Source: Sphingomonas chungangi
GTDB lineage: Bacteria > Pseudomonadota > Alphaproteobacteria > Sphingomonadales > Sphingomonadaceae
Direction of reading: 5' to 3'
DNA length: 64,000 nt
NCBI RefSeq assembly: GCF_013778325.1
Contig: NZ_JACEIB010000008.1
Span: forward strand, 1 to 64,000
The notes below the pieces were generated by a model. It searched no databases and was not told the DNA's origin. It was given only the letters and a program-made list of their open reading frames with translations. Every line of letters starts with the position of its first letter. Position 1 is the first letter of the stretch. Below are positions 16,289 to 25,646 of this stretch, piece after piece. The position numbers and the translations under genes are program-made.

Positions 16289-17605
16289 ATGGCCGATCTC
16301 TTCGCCGATACTGTCTCGCAAGCCGCCGTCCCGGCCGATAATGCCCCGCTCGCCGACCGGCTGAGACCGCGCATGCTGTCCGAAGTCGTCGGGCAGGAGC
16401 ATCTGACGGGGCCCGAGGGCGCGATCGGGCGGATGGTGGCGGCGGGGCGCCTCTCGTCGATGATCCTGTGGGGCCCGCCCGGCACCGGAAAGACCACCAT
16501 CGCGCGCCTGCTCGCCGACGCGGTGGAGTTGCGCTTCGTTGCGATCTCGGCGGTATTCTCGGGCGTTGCGGACCTCAAGAAGGTGTTCGCCGAAGCGCGT
16601 GATCATGCCCGCACCGGTACGCGCACCTTGCTGTTCGTGGACGAGATCCACCGCTTCAACCGCGCCCAGCAAGACGGCTTCCTGCCTTATGTCGAGGATG
16701 GCACGGTCATCCTCGTCGGCGCGACCACCGAAAATCCGAGCTTCGAACTCAACGCCGCGTTGCTCTCACGCTCGCAGGTGTTGATCCTCAATCGTCTTGG
16801 CTCGGGCGCGCTCGGCGAACTGCTCAACCGCGCCGAACAGATTGAGGATCGCCCCCTTCCCGTCACACCGGAAGCACGCGGCGCGCTGATCGCCTCGGCG
16901 GACGGCGATGGCCGCTTCCTGCTCAACCAAGCCGAGACTTTGTTCGCGATCGAGGTGGAGGAGCCGCTCGATCCTCAAGCGCTCGCCGCTCTGCTCCACC
17001 GCCGCATGGCCGTGTACGACAAGGATCGCGAGGGGCATTACAACCTCATCTCCGCGCTCCACAAGGCGGTGCGGGGCTCCGATCCGCAGGCGGCGCTCTA
17101 CTACCTCGCGCGGATGCTGGAGGGCGGCGAGCAGCCCTTGTTTATCGCGCGGCGGCTGGTGCGGATGGCGATCGAGGATATCGGGCTGGCCGATCCGCAG
17201 GCGCTGGTCCAGTGCATCGCCGCCAAGGATTGCTACGATTTCCTCGGCTCTCCCGAAGGCGAACTGGCGCTGGCGCAGGCCTGTCTCTATGTCGCCACCG
17301 CGCCCAAATCGAACGCCGGCTACAAGGCCTTCGGCGCGGCGAAGCGGTCGGCGAAAGAAACCGGGTCACTGATGCCGCCCAAGAACATTCTCAATGCCCC
17401 GACCAAGCTGATGAAGCAGGTCGGCTATGGCAGCGGCTATCAGTATGACCATGACACCGAAGATGCCTTCTCCGGTGACAATTACTGGCCCGAGGAGATG
17501 GCGCCGCAGACCTTCTACACCCCCGCCCCACGAGGCTTCGAGGCGAAGATCCAGGAGCGGCTGGCCTACTGGGACCGCTTGAGGAAGGAGCGGCAGGGCG
17601 AATGA
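16289..17605 (+). CDS. rarA: Replication-associated recombination protein A (RarA/MgsA)
   Basis: A 438-residue AAA+ ATPase related to clamp loaders. Walker A GPPGTGKT is at 62-69, Walker B FVDEIHRFN near 116-124, then sensor 1 GATTENPSFELN. The C-terminal helical region ends with the MgsA tetramerisation domain (PPKNILNAPTKLMKQVGYG). RarA acts at stalled replication forks and at double-strand ends with RecA and SSB. It overlaps the next gene by 4 bp (ATGA). Confidence 0.95.
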   Translation: MADLFADTVSQAAVPADNAPLADRLRPRMLSEVVGQEHLTGPEGAIGRMVAAGRLSSMILWGPPGTGKTTIARLLADAVELRFVAISAVFSGVADLKKVFAEARDHARTGTRTLLFVDEIHRFNRAQQDGFLPYVEDGTVILVGATTENPSFELNAALLSRSQVLILNRLGSGALGELLNRAEQIEDRPLPVTPEARGALIASADGDGRFLLNQAETLFAIEVEEPLDPQALAALLHRRMAVYDKDREGHYNLISALHKAVRGSDPQAALYYLARMLEGGEQPLFIARRLVRMAIEDIGLADPQALVQCIAAKDCYDFLGSPEGELALAQACLYVATAPKSNAGYKAFGAAKRSAKETGSLMPPKNILNAPTKLMKQVGYGSGYQYDHDTEDAFSGDNYWPEEMAPQTFYTPAPRGFEAKIQERLAYWDRLRKERQGE

Positions 17606-17934
17606 TCTGGGACGATGTCGTCGCGCACGCGCTGACCCTGCCCGGCACCGAGCTGACAGCCTACTATGGCGGCCCGGCGGTCAAGGCGAACGGCCACCCG
17701 CTCGTCACGCCGGGGCGCGAGAAGGGCAGCTTCTGCCTGCACATCGATCAGGACACCAAGGCTATCCTGATGGAAACCAGTCCGGAAACCTTCTGGCAAA
17801 CGTCGCATTATGACGGCTGGCCTTCGGTCTTGGTCCGCTACGACAGCGCCGATCCAGAGCGGGTGCTGGCGATGATCGAGCGCTCGCACGATTGGGCGAT
17901 GAGCCGTAAGCGGCCGCGCCCTCGCAAGCGGTGA
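17602..17934 (+). CDS. MmcQ/YjbR family DNA-binding-like protein
   Basis: 110 residues of the YjbR fold (cyanobacterial-type CyaY-like, double-wing DNA-binding-like). Visible traits: the LPGTELTAYYGGPAVKANG N-terminal strand region, a central FCLHIDQDTKAILMETSP and the ETFWQTSHYDGWPSVLVRY segment. The C-terminus is very basic (SRKRPRPRKR). Function unknown. Overlaps rarA upstream and the next gene downstream by 4 bp each, so translation is coupled. Confidence 0.82.
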   Translation: MIWDDVVAHALTLPGTELTAYYGGPAVKANGHPLVTPGREKGSFCLHIDQDTKAILMETSPETFWQTSHYDGWPSVLVRYDSADPERVLAMIERSHDWAMSRKRPRPRKR

Positions 17935-18791
17935 GACACTTCGAGCGCTTCGCCTGCATCGACTGGTCTGGCGCGACGGGAGCGTTCCAGCCCGGCATCG
18001 CCGTCGCCGTGTGCGAGCGGGGCGGACCACCGGCGCTCGTGCAATCGCAGGGGCAACACTGGTCGCGCGAAGAAGTACTGCACTGGCTGCCGGAGCAGGG
18101 CGATTGCCTGATAGGCTTCGATTTCTCCGCCTCGCTGCCCTTCGTCGATGCCCACGCATTCTTTCCCGGCTGGAGCGAGAGTCCCCCCGATGCCCGCACG
18201 CTCTGGGCACTGGTCGATCGCATAGCGAGCGACGAACCGAATCTCGGCGCCAACCGCTTCGTCGACCATCCCGAAGCATCACGCTATTTCCGCCGCCACG
18301 GCGGGCGCACCGGCGATCGCTTCGGCCACGGGATCGGCCGGATGCGCGTGATCGAAAGTGCCGCACGAACCGCCGGCGTGACCCCGACCTCCAGCTTCAA
18401 TCTCGTCGGCGCCTCCCAAGTGGGCAAGGCGAGCCTCACGGCGATGCGCCTGCTCCATCAGCTGGGCGGCCGTGTGCCCGTCTGGCCGTTCGATCCGGTG
18501 CCGGAAAGCGGGCCGCTGATGGTCGAGCTCTATACGAGCCTTGCCGCCCGCGCCGCCGGTGTGCCCAAGGGCCGCAGCAAGCTGCGCGACGCGCAATCGC
18601 TCGACGCAGCGCTGGCCGCGCTGGGCGATCCGCCGCATGCAGCGCTCGCCCGCTATGACGACCATATCACCGACGCCATGATCGGCGCCGCATGGCTGCG
18701 CCGCGCCGCCGGGAACGAGGCGCTGTGGCACCCGACCGCGCTCACCCCGTCGCTCGCACGCACCGAAGGCTGGACCTTCGGCCTTTCATGA
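17931..18791 (+). CDS. Conserved hypothetical protein, RNase H-like (DUF429-like)
   Basis: A 286-residue soluble protein starting at GTG within GTGA overlapping the yjbR stop. Acidic residues on successive strands (FACIDWSGA near 8-16, IGFDFSASLPF near 61-71 and YDDHITDAMIGAAWL near 243-257) resemble the ribonuclease H-like fold of DUF429-type proteins. That fold is inference from the pattern; no activity is known. Coupling to rarA suggests a possible nucleic-acid role, but the neighbour evidence is thin. Confidence 0.6.
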   Translation: MRHFERFACIDWSGATGAFQPGIAVAVCERGGPPALVQSQGQHWSREEVLHWLPEQGDCLIGFDFSASLPFVDAHAFFPGWSESPPDARTLWALVDRIASDEPNLGANRFVDHPEASRYFRRHGGRTGDRFGHGIGRMRVIESAARTAGVTPTSSFNLVGASQVGKASLTAMRLLHQLGGRVPVWPFDPVPESGPLMVELYTSLAARAAGVPKGRSKLRDAQSLDAALAALGDPPHAALARYDDHITDAMIGAAWLRRAAGNEALWHPTALTPSLARTEGWTFGLS

Positions 18792-18820
18792 CGCAAAGAG
18801 CGCCGGCATTTTGTTTTTGG

Positions 18821-18895
<75 letters not shown>

Positions 18896-19076
18896 CATCC
18901 CGATCATCGCGACGCGCGCGCGACCAAGCGACGCTTTCCGTCGACCAGCCTCCATGTAACGCGCTTGCAACAACATTTCGGCTCCGTCACCATGGTGCTG
19001 CAGGGGTGTTTCGGATGTAGGCGTCTAGACCTGTGCTGAAGCGTCGTGCCCCTGTGCAAAGAAGGGGTCCGTCTTA

Positions 19077-21962
19077 ATGAAACAGTGGCTTCACTGCGCC
19101 TCCGTCGCGTCCGCGGCACTCGCCTGCGCAATCGCCCAGCCTGCCTTCGCCCAATCGAGCACGCCGCCCGCAGGCGACACGGCCGGCACGCCGGCGGCGA
19201 CGCCGAATAGCGAGATCATCGTCACCGGATCGCGCATCCGCCACAACGCGTTCGACCAGCCCTCGCCCGTCACCTTCGTGGACAAGGCGGACATCGACCG
19301 GACCGGCCTCTCCGCCATTGCCGACGTGCTGCAGCGCCTGCCGAGTGCGGGCGGCGGCCTCAACACCAAGAACAACAGCTCGGGCAATCTGGGCAACCCG
19401 CAGGACGGCGGCGGCGTCGGCGCCGGCGCGGCGGAGATCGACCTGCGCTATCTCGGCTCCAAGCGTACGCTCGTGATGGTCGACTCGATGCGCTTCGTGA
19501 ACGCATCGTCGGCATCGGGCGTGCCCGGTTCGGTCGACCTCAACTCGATCCCGCAGGCGGCGATCGAGCGCGTCGAGGTGCTACAGGACGGCGCCTCCTC
19601 GATCTACGGATCGGATGCGATCGCGGGCGTGGTCAACATCATCACCAAAACCAAGCAGGACGGCCTCGAAGTCTCGCTCCAGCACGGCCTCTACAAGGAG
19701 GGCGACGGCTTCACGCGCAATTACGACGCCAGCTACGGCTTCCACCTCGACGGCGCCGGCACCGATGTCGTGTTCGGCGGCAGCTACACCCAGCAGAAGC
19801 CGGTGTTCCGCGCCGATCGCGCCTTCGCGCTCTTCTCGCATCCCTTCATCACCTCGTGCGACAGCAGTTGCTCGTCTGCGACGCCGCTCGGCCGCTTCAT
19901 CATCGGCGACGATTTCGACGGCACGCTGAACGGCGTCGTCCAGGGCAGGCCAGCCTACGACCCGGCCGATCCCTACGGCCCGACCAGCGACTTCCACGCT
20001 TTCAGCAATGCGGATCGCTATAATACCGCGCCGCTCAACTACCTGCTGACCCCGTACAAGCGCTACGCCGCCTTCGCCACGGTCACGCAGCCGCTCGGCG
20101 ATCACATGAAGTTCAGCAGCAAGTTCTTCTTCAACCGTCGGCAGTCGGCCAACCAGGCGGCGCCGTTGCCGCTATTCGTCGGTCCCGGCGCGGGCAACGG
20201 CAACCTGCTCGACAATATCGATATCTCCGGCAGCAATCCCTACAATCCGTTCGGCGACCTGTGGGCCGGAAACCCCAATGAGCCGGCCGCCAACTACGGC
20301 GAGGTCGCCCGCCGCCTCGTCGAAAACGGCCCGCGCCACTACACCCAGACGGTCGACACCTATTATGGCACCGCGACGCTCAGCGGCGACTTCCAGCTGT
20401 TCGGCCACCAGTGGAACTGGGACGTCAACGGCGTTTACGGCAGGACCAGCGCGCACCAGACCTTCACCGGCAACGTCAACGCCCTGCACGTCCAGCAAGC
20501 ACTGGGGCCGATCGCCAACTGCACCGATCCGTGCGTGCCGCTCGACCTGTTCGGCGGCGAGGGCACGATCACGCAGGCGATGCTCAACTGGATAGCCTTC
20601 ACCGAGCATGACAAGTCGATGCAGAAGATCTGGGACGGCACCGTCAACGTCACCGGCGGCCTGTTCGACCTTCCCGCCGGTACGGTGAGCGTGGCGCTCG
20701 GCTACGAGCATCGCCACCTCGCGGGAAGCTTCACGCCCGATCCGATCATCCAGGCCGGCCATGGCGCCGATATTCCCGCGCAGGCGACCGCCGGCAGCTA
20801 CAACGTCAACGAGGTCTATGGCGAGCTTTCGGTGCCGCTGCTCAAGGACAAGCCGTTCTTCGAGGCGCTGAACGCCTCGTTCGCGGCGCGTTATTCCGAC
20901 TACTCCACCTCGGGCTCCAAGGTGACGCTGAAGGGCGGCGGCGACTGGAAGCCGGTGAAGGACGTGATGCTGCGCGGCACCTATGCGCAAGGCTTCAGGG
21001 CTCCCGCGATCGGCGAGTTGTTCGGATCGCTCTCCCGCTTCGACGCGCCGGTCACCGATCCGTGCAATGGACTGAACGCGCCGGGCTTCAACGCCACCGT
21101 CCGGCAGAACTGCATCAACGCCGGCGTGCCCTCCACCGGCAACTTCAACCAGACCGGATCGCAGCTCGGCGTGCTGACCGGCGGCAACACCGCGCTCAAG
21201 CCGGAAACCTCGCGCAGCTGGGTCGGCGGCGGCGTCTATTCGGCCAGCTGGGCGCAGAACTGGGCGCGCGTGCTGACGCTGGAGGCGAGCTACTTCAACA
21301 TCCGCATCAAGGACGCGATCGGCGCGGTCGATCCGCAGACCATCCTCGATCGCTGCGCCAATACCGGCGACGCGGTGAGCTGCAACGCGATCAGGCGCAA
21401 CCCCTCGGGATCGCTGCAGGGCCAGGTGACGCAGATCGTCGGTACGCTCGAGAACATCTCCAGCATCAAGACCGACGGGCTCGATCTCAACCTGACCTAC
21501 CGCTCGCCGACTTTCGCGGCGGGCAGCTTCGGCCTCTCGTGGCAGAACACCTTCACGCTCAAATATGACGAGATGTCGCCGACCGCCGACGGCACCAGCA
21601 CAGTCAAGCGCGCGGGAACGGAATCGGGCACCCAGGCCTATCCCAAGTACAAGTCGGTCGCGACGATCGACTGGTCGCTGGACGGGTTTAGCGTCTCGAT
21701 CACCGGCCGATACATCAACAAGGTGCATGAATCGGGCGGCGATTTCGCCGGTCACGAGCTGGGCGCCCGCCTGTACGGCGACGTGCAGTTCCTGTGGGAC
21801 ACCAAGGTCTCGGGCCGCGACTTCACCTTCGCGGTGGGCGTGAACAACATCGCCGGCACCGCGCCGCCGGCTTGCTACAGCTGCTCGCTCGCGAATTACG
21901 ACCCGGCGGTCTACGATCTGCCGAGCCAGTTCTTCTACGCGCGCGTCGGCGTGAAGATGTGA
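19077..21962 (+). CDS. TonB-dependent receptor
   Basis: A 961-residue outer-membrane protein. A signal peptide (cleavage after AQPAFA) is followed by a plug domain beginning SEIIVTGSRIR and ending RVEVLQDGASSIYGSDAIAGVVNIIT, then a beta barrel. Extracellular loops hold cysteine pairs (SCDSSCSS, NCTDPC, CYSC), suggesting disulfides. There is no N-terminal STN domain, so it probably does not signal through an anti-sigma factor. Substrate unknown; many sphingomonad receptors of this type take up plant compounds, peptides or siderophores. No transporter or enzyme is clearly coupled to it. Confidence 0.9.
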   Translation: MKQWLHCASVASAALACAIAQPAFAQSSTPPAGDTAGTPAATPNSEIIVTGSRIRHNAFDQPSPVTFVDKADIDRTGLSAIADVLQRLPSAGGGLNTKNNSSGNLGNPQDGGGVGAGAAEIDLRYLGSKRTLVMVDSMRFVNASSASGVPGSVDLNSIPQAAIERVEVLQDGASSIYGSDAIAGVVNIITKTKQDGLEVSLQHGLYKEGDGFTRNYDASYGFHLDGAGTDVVFGGSYTQQKPVFRADRAFALFSHPFITSCDSSCSSATPLGRFIIGDDFDGTLNGVVQGRPAYDPADPYGPTSDFHAFSNADRYNTAPLNYLLTPYKRYAAFATVTQPLGDHMKFSSKFFFNRRQSANQAAPLPLFVGPGAGNGNLLDNIDISGSNPYNPFGDLWAGNPNEPAANYGEVARRLVENGPRHYTQTVDTYYGTATLSGDFQLFGHQWNWDVNGVYGRTSAHQTFTGNVNALHVQQALGPIANCTDPCVPLDLFGGEGTITQAMLNWIAFTEHDKSMQKIWDGTVNVTGGLFDLPAGTVSVALGYEHRHLAGSFTPDPIIQAGHGADIPAQATAGSYNVNEVYGELSVPLLKDKPFFEALNASFAARYSDYSTSGSKVTLKGGGDWKPVKDVMLRGTYAQGFRAPAIGELFGSLSRFDAPVTDPCNGLNAPGFNATVRQNCINAGVPSTGNFNQTGSQLGVLTGGNTALKPETSRSWVGGGVYSASWAQNWARVLTLEASYFNIRIKDAIGAVDPQTILDRCANTGDAVSCNAIRRNPSGSLQGQVTQIVGTLENISSIKTDGLDLNLTYRSPTFAAGSFGLSWQNTFTLKYDEMSPTADGTSTVKRAGTESGTQAYPKYKSVATIDWSLDGFSVSITGRYINKVHESGGDFAGHELGARLYGDVQFLWDTKVSGRDFTFAVGVNNIAGTAPPACYSCSLANYDPAVYDLPSQFFYARVGVKM

Positions 21963-21968
21963 GGCTGA

Positions 21969-21999
21969 GGGGCCTTCCGGCATTCCGCCGGGAGGTCCC
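21969..21999 (+). terminator. Long GC hairpin after the TonB receptor gene
   Basis: A continuous 13-pair stem (21969-21981 with 21987-21999, two G-U pairs) with a 5-base loop begins 7 bases after the stop codon. There is no T tract, so it may stabilise the 3' end or aid termination rather than act as a classical terminator. Confidence 0.5.
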
Positions 22000-22076
22000 G
22001 ACGCTCCGGAGCATTTACCGAACGCAAACCTTGTTTCGCTACACCGCAGCCTTCCGTCGATCATCCGGGCTGCGCC

Positions 22077-23144
22077 ATGTACCGTCTATCATCGCTCGGC
22101 CTCGCGGTCCTCATGTCCGTGACGTCGTGCGTACCGCCTGAGACGCTGGCACCATATCCGGTGGCCGAGGCCGCGCACCCCGCGCCCAAGGCGGCGCACT
22201 GGGTGTCGCCGGGCACGATCCTGGCCGCCATGCCCGAGATGCCGGTGGCCCCGCCGCCGCCGCCCGGCGAGGCGCCCGCCCCGATCGAAGGTGCCCCCTC
22301 CTTCGTCGCGCAGGAGCAGAGCGCCGACGACGCGAGCCGCGCGCTCGATTGCCTCACCGCCGCCGTCTATTACGAGGCGCGCTCGGAATCCGACGACGGC
22401 CAGCGAGCCGTCGCGCAGGTGGTGCTCAACCGCGTGCGCAATCCCGCCTTCCCGGGTTCCGTTTGCGGCGTGGTCTATCAGGGATCGTATCGCACGACCG
22501 GCTGCCAGTTCAGCTTCACCTGCGACGGCTCGCTCGCCCATCGCCGCGAGCCCGGCGCGTGGGAGCATGCCCGCGAGGTCGCATCCGCCGCACTTTCCGG
22601 CGACGTCTATGCCCCGATCGGTGCGGCGATGTATTATCACACCACCGCCGTGCACCCTTATTGGGAAGACAGCCTGACGCCGGTGACGACGATCGGCGCG
22701 CACATCTTCTATCGCTGGAGCAACGCGCTCGACAACAGCTTCGAGTTCCGCCAGCGCTACGCCGGCATCGAGCCTGTCGGCGCCGGCCAGAGCGGCTGGG
22801 ATGACGCACGCGCTGTGCTGGTACGCTACGGCACCACCGAATCCGCGGGCGTGATGGTCCATCGCGGTGGCGCGACCGAGACGGATGTCGCCTCCTCCAC
22901 TGGCGGGATCGATCCCTCGCAGCCGGCGACGCTGGCGACCATCGCGGGCGTCACCATACACACCGGCGGCGGCATGGCGAGCGGCGGCAACGCGCCGGGC
23001 GTGCGGCTGCACTACGGCAACGGCGCATCCAAGCCTGTCGAGGCGGCAGTTTCGGCGGCCGAGACGGCGGACGCCGCCCCGGCACCGGACGCACCGGCCG
23101 CCGATGCCGCTACTTCGCAGCCGACTTCGGCAGCTCGAGATTGA
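22077..23144 (+). CDS. Cell wall hydrolase, SleB type, lipoprotein
   Basis: A 355-residue exported protein. The N-terminus is a lipoprotein signal (lipobox VTSC, Cys18), followed by a proline-rich spacer (about 55-75) and a Hydrolase_2/SleB domain (about 90-215) with the characteristic DCLTAAVYYEARSESDDGQRAVAQ, where the Glu of YYEA is the expected catalytic acid, and AMYYHTTAVHPYW. SleB-type enzymes cleave peptidoglycan glycan strands; in Gram-negatives they act in wall turnover. The tail is low-complexity Ala/Pro/Asp. Its last 35 bases overlap the 3' end of the convergent peptidase gene. Confidence 0.88.
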   Translation: MYRLSSLGLAVLMSVTSCVPPETLAPYPVAEAAHPAPKAAHWVSPGTILAAMPEMPVAPPPPPGEAPAPIEGAPSFVAQEQSADDASRALDCLTAAVYYEARSESDDGQRAVAQVVLNRVRNPAFPGSVCGVVYQGSYRTTGCQFSFTCDGSLAHRREPGAWEHAREVASAALSGDVYAPIGAAMYYHTTAVHPYWEDSLTPVTTIGAHIFYRWSNALDNSFEFRQRYAGIEPVGAGQSGWDDARAVLVRYGTTESAGVMVHRGGATETDVASSTGGIDPSQPATLATIAGVTIHTGGGMASGGNAPGVRLHYGNGASKPVEAAVSAAETADAAPAPDAPAADAATSQPTSAARD

Positions 23145-25230
23145 GGTAGGTCGTCACCAGGGCGGCGCGCAACGCGTCCTCTTTGGGCTCGACACCGGCG
23201 GCGTGGCCGCCCTCGATCGCCTCGTAATAGAAGAACGGATCGTGCAGATCCTCCAGCCGCGCCGCGAACTTGCGGGCGTGGCCGGGATGCACGCGATCGT
23301 CCCGCGTCGAGGTGTAGATGAAGGGCGTCGGGTAGCGCACGCCCGCCTTGAGGTTCTGGTAGGGCGAATATTTGGAGATGAACGCCCAGTCGGCGGGCAC
23401 GTCGGGATTGCCGTATTCGCCCATCCATGAGGCGCCCGCGAGCAGGTGCGAGAAGCGCTTCATGTCGGTGAGCGGCGATCCGATGATCGCGGCGCCGAAC
23501 AGGTCCGGCCGCTGGGTGATCGCCACCGACGCCATCAGCCCGCCGTTGGATCGGCCAGAGACGGCGATACGGCCCTTCTGCGTGATCCCCGCCTTCACCA
23601 GATCCTCCGCCACCGCGTAGAGATCGTCATAGGCGTTCTGCCGTTTCTCGCGCAGCGCCGCATCGTGCCAGGCGGGGCCGTACTCGCCGCCGCCCCGGAT
23701 GTTGGCGAGGACATAGGCGTTGCCCTCCTCCACCCAGTAAAGCGCCGCAGGACCCGAGCGATAGGGCTCGTTGATCAGGTAGGTCGGCGTCTGCGCCAGC
23801 TCGAACCCGCCATAGGCATGCATGTAGGCGGGGACCGGCCCCTTCAGGTCCTTCCGGTGGACGAGAAAGTACGGGACCTTCGTGCCGTCCTTCGAGGTCG
23901 CGAAATGCTGTTCGACGACCATGTTCGAGGCATCGAATTTCGCGGGCAGCGCCTGCACCGCGGCCGGCGCCGCGCCGGGCGTCACGCGATAAAGCGTCGG
24001 CGGGGTCAGCATGCCCTCGACGGTCGCGAAGGCCATGTCGCTGTCCGATGCCGCGGCGTCGAGGTGGATGGTGGACTTGTCGGCGAGCGCGATGGGCTGC
24101 CCGCTCCACGTGCCGTTTGCCGCGCGGCTCAGCGCGACGAGGCGGCCGGACACATCATCGAGCAGCTTTACCCAGACCACCGACTTGCCGGCGCCGACGT
24201 CCTCGACCGCCTGGTGCGCATTCGGCTCGAATACCGTCTCGATCGCCGGCGTCTTGCCGGCCAGCGCATCGGGGATCGAATAGGCCACGACGCTGCCCGC
24301 CTTGTGGCCCTGCCAGTCGCTCTTCAGCGTCGCGATCGCGCGGCCGTCCAGCACGTCGTCGAGATCGGCATCGTCGGGCAGCGGCGACGGCACCAGCCTG
24401 CCGTCTCGCGCGATATGGCTGAGCTTGTGGTGATAGAAATCGACGCCGCGATCCACCACCGGCCAAGTCCGCCCGCCATCGACGATCACGCGCGCATTCA
24501 CCGAGACGTCGCTCTGCTGCCCCTCGCTCACCAGCGTGGCGGCCGAGAGCGGCGTGCCGCGCTTCCACAGCTTCACGATCCGCGCATAGCCGGAATCCGT
24601 CATGCTGCCCGGCCCGAAATCGGTGCCGACGTACAGGGCGTTCGGCCCCGCCCAGCTGACTTCCGTCTTGGCCTCGGGAAGCGAGAAGCCGCCGTCGACG
24701 AACCGCGCGCTCGCCATGTCGAACTCGCGCTCGATCACCGCGTCGCCACCGCCGTCCGACAGCGCGACCATGCATTTCACATAGGCCGGCGACAGGCAGG
24801 TCGCCCCCTTGAAGACCCATTTCCTGCCCTCGGCCTTGCCCAGCGCGCCGACATCGATCAGCGTGCGCCAGACCGGCTTCCCCGCCGCGAAAGCGTCGAG
24901 CGGCGAGCTACGCCAGAGGCCGCGCGGATGCTCGGCATCCTGCCAGAAGTTGAGTACCTGCCCGCCCTGCACCCGATCCGGCTCGGCGATCTTCTGCGTA
25001 TCGGACAGGAACGCCAGCGCGCGGGACTGGTATTCGACGAAGTGCGGCTGCTTCTCCAGCGAATCGAGCGTGCGCGCGTTCCACGCCTTCACCGTCGCCA
25101 TCGCTCTGGCGCCGTCGACCTGCTCGAGATCCAGATGCGGATCGGCCGGCGACGGCATGGTTTCGGCGTGACCGCCTGCCGCCAGAAGACAGGCAGCGGC
25201 AATGCCCCAACCCAGTTCGCGAATTTGCAC
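23110..25230 (-). CDS. Prolyl oligopeptidase family serine peptidase (S9A), secreted
   Basis: A 706-residue peptidase with signal peptide, an N-terminal beta-propeller (about 30-430) and a C-terminal alpha/beta-hydrolase domain. The nucleophile is in SGRSNGGLMAS (near 557); Asp is in TSTRDDRVHPGHA and His in EGGHAAG, the expected triad order. Such enzymes cut short proline-containing peptides. I prefer the GTG at 25230 because GGGAGG lies 7 bases upstream; an ATG at 25245 overlaps that Shine-Dalgarno. The gene converges on and overlaps the SleB gene by 35 bp. Confidence 0.88.
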   Translation of the reverse strand: MQIRELGWGIAAACLLAAGGHAETMPSPADPHLDLEQVDGARAMATVKAWNARTLDSLEKQPHFVEYQSRALAFLSDTQKIAEPDRVQGGQVLNFWQDAEHPRGLWRSSPLDAFAAGKPVWRTLIDVGALGKAEGRKWVFKGATCLSPAYVKCMVALSDGGGDAVIEREFDMASARFVDGGFSLPEAKTEVSWAGPNALYVGTDFGPGSMTDSGYARIVKLWKRGTPLSAATLVSEGQQSDVSVNARVIVDGGRTWPVVDRGVDFYHHKLSHIARDGRLVPSPLPDDADLDDVLDGRAIATLKSDWQGHKAGSVVAYSIPDALAGKTPAIETVFEPNAHQAVEDVGAGKSVVWVKLLDDVSGRLVALSRAANGTWSGQPIALADKSTIHLDAAASDSDMAFATVEGMLTPPTLYRVTPGAAPAAVQALPAKFDASNMVVEQHFATSKDGTKVPYFLVHRKDLKGPVPAYMHAYGGFELAQTPTYLINEPYRSGPAALYWVEEGNAYVLANIRGGGEYGPAWHDAALREKRQNAYDDLYAVAEDLVKAGITQKGRIAVSGRSNGGLMASVAITQRPDLFGAAIIGSPLTDMKRFSHLLAGASWMGEYGNPDVPADWAFISKYSPYQNLKAGVRYPTPFIYTSTRDDRVHPGHARKFAARLEDLHDPFFYYEAIEGGHAAGVEPKEDALRAALVTTYLNLELPKSAAK

Positions 25231-25245
25231 GGTGATGCCTCCCAT

Positions 25246-25646
25246 TCCAGAACGCTCTCTCATAGGCGTGCGAAACATCCCGACGGAAGCGCGGAACTGC
25301 ATCCCGCCAAAGTGCAGGCCATCCGCATTTGCAACAAGATTGATACAGACAGATACCAAGATTGCCGCATTGCAATCATCGTGTCAGCCGATCGCGTGCT
25401 GCATCCGCTTCGTCGCAGCATTATGCGAGGCTCAGATAAGATTCAAAGAAACTAACAAGTTGCCCGATGCTAATCCTGACTGACTGATGAATAGTGTGCC
25501 CGCATCGCAACACCACAGCGATCAAATGATGCGGCGCAATGGAAACAAGTCGCTGTAGCAAAACTGTCATTCCCAAAGCCTAGCGGCCCTCCCTATCGAA
25601 CCATAGCGACCTGAACAGGGATTCGCTTCAAGGGGGTTGCTTAGAC
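25246..25646. other. Long AT-richer intergenic leader
   Basis: About 400 bp between divergent genes, noticeably poorer in GC than its flanks. No ORF with a ribosome site is seen. It probably holds the promoters of the peptidase gene and the following TonB receptor gene; long leaders are usual before such receptors. I see no convincing operator. Confidence 0.4.

Noticed and set aside
16289-17605. Prophage or plasmid replication gene
   Set aside because: The AAA+ protein is the chromosomal RarA/MgsA, not a phage clamp loader; no phage genes are nearby.
25564-25570. Pho box before the second TonB receptor gene (CTGTCAT)
   Set aside because: Only one half-site is present; the second heptamer at the required spacing does not match.
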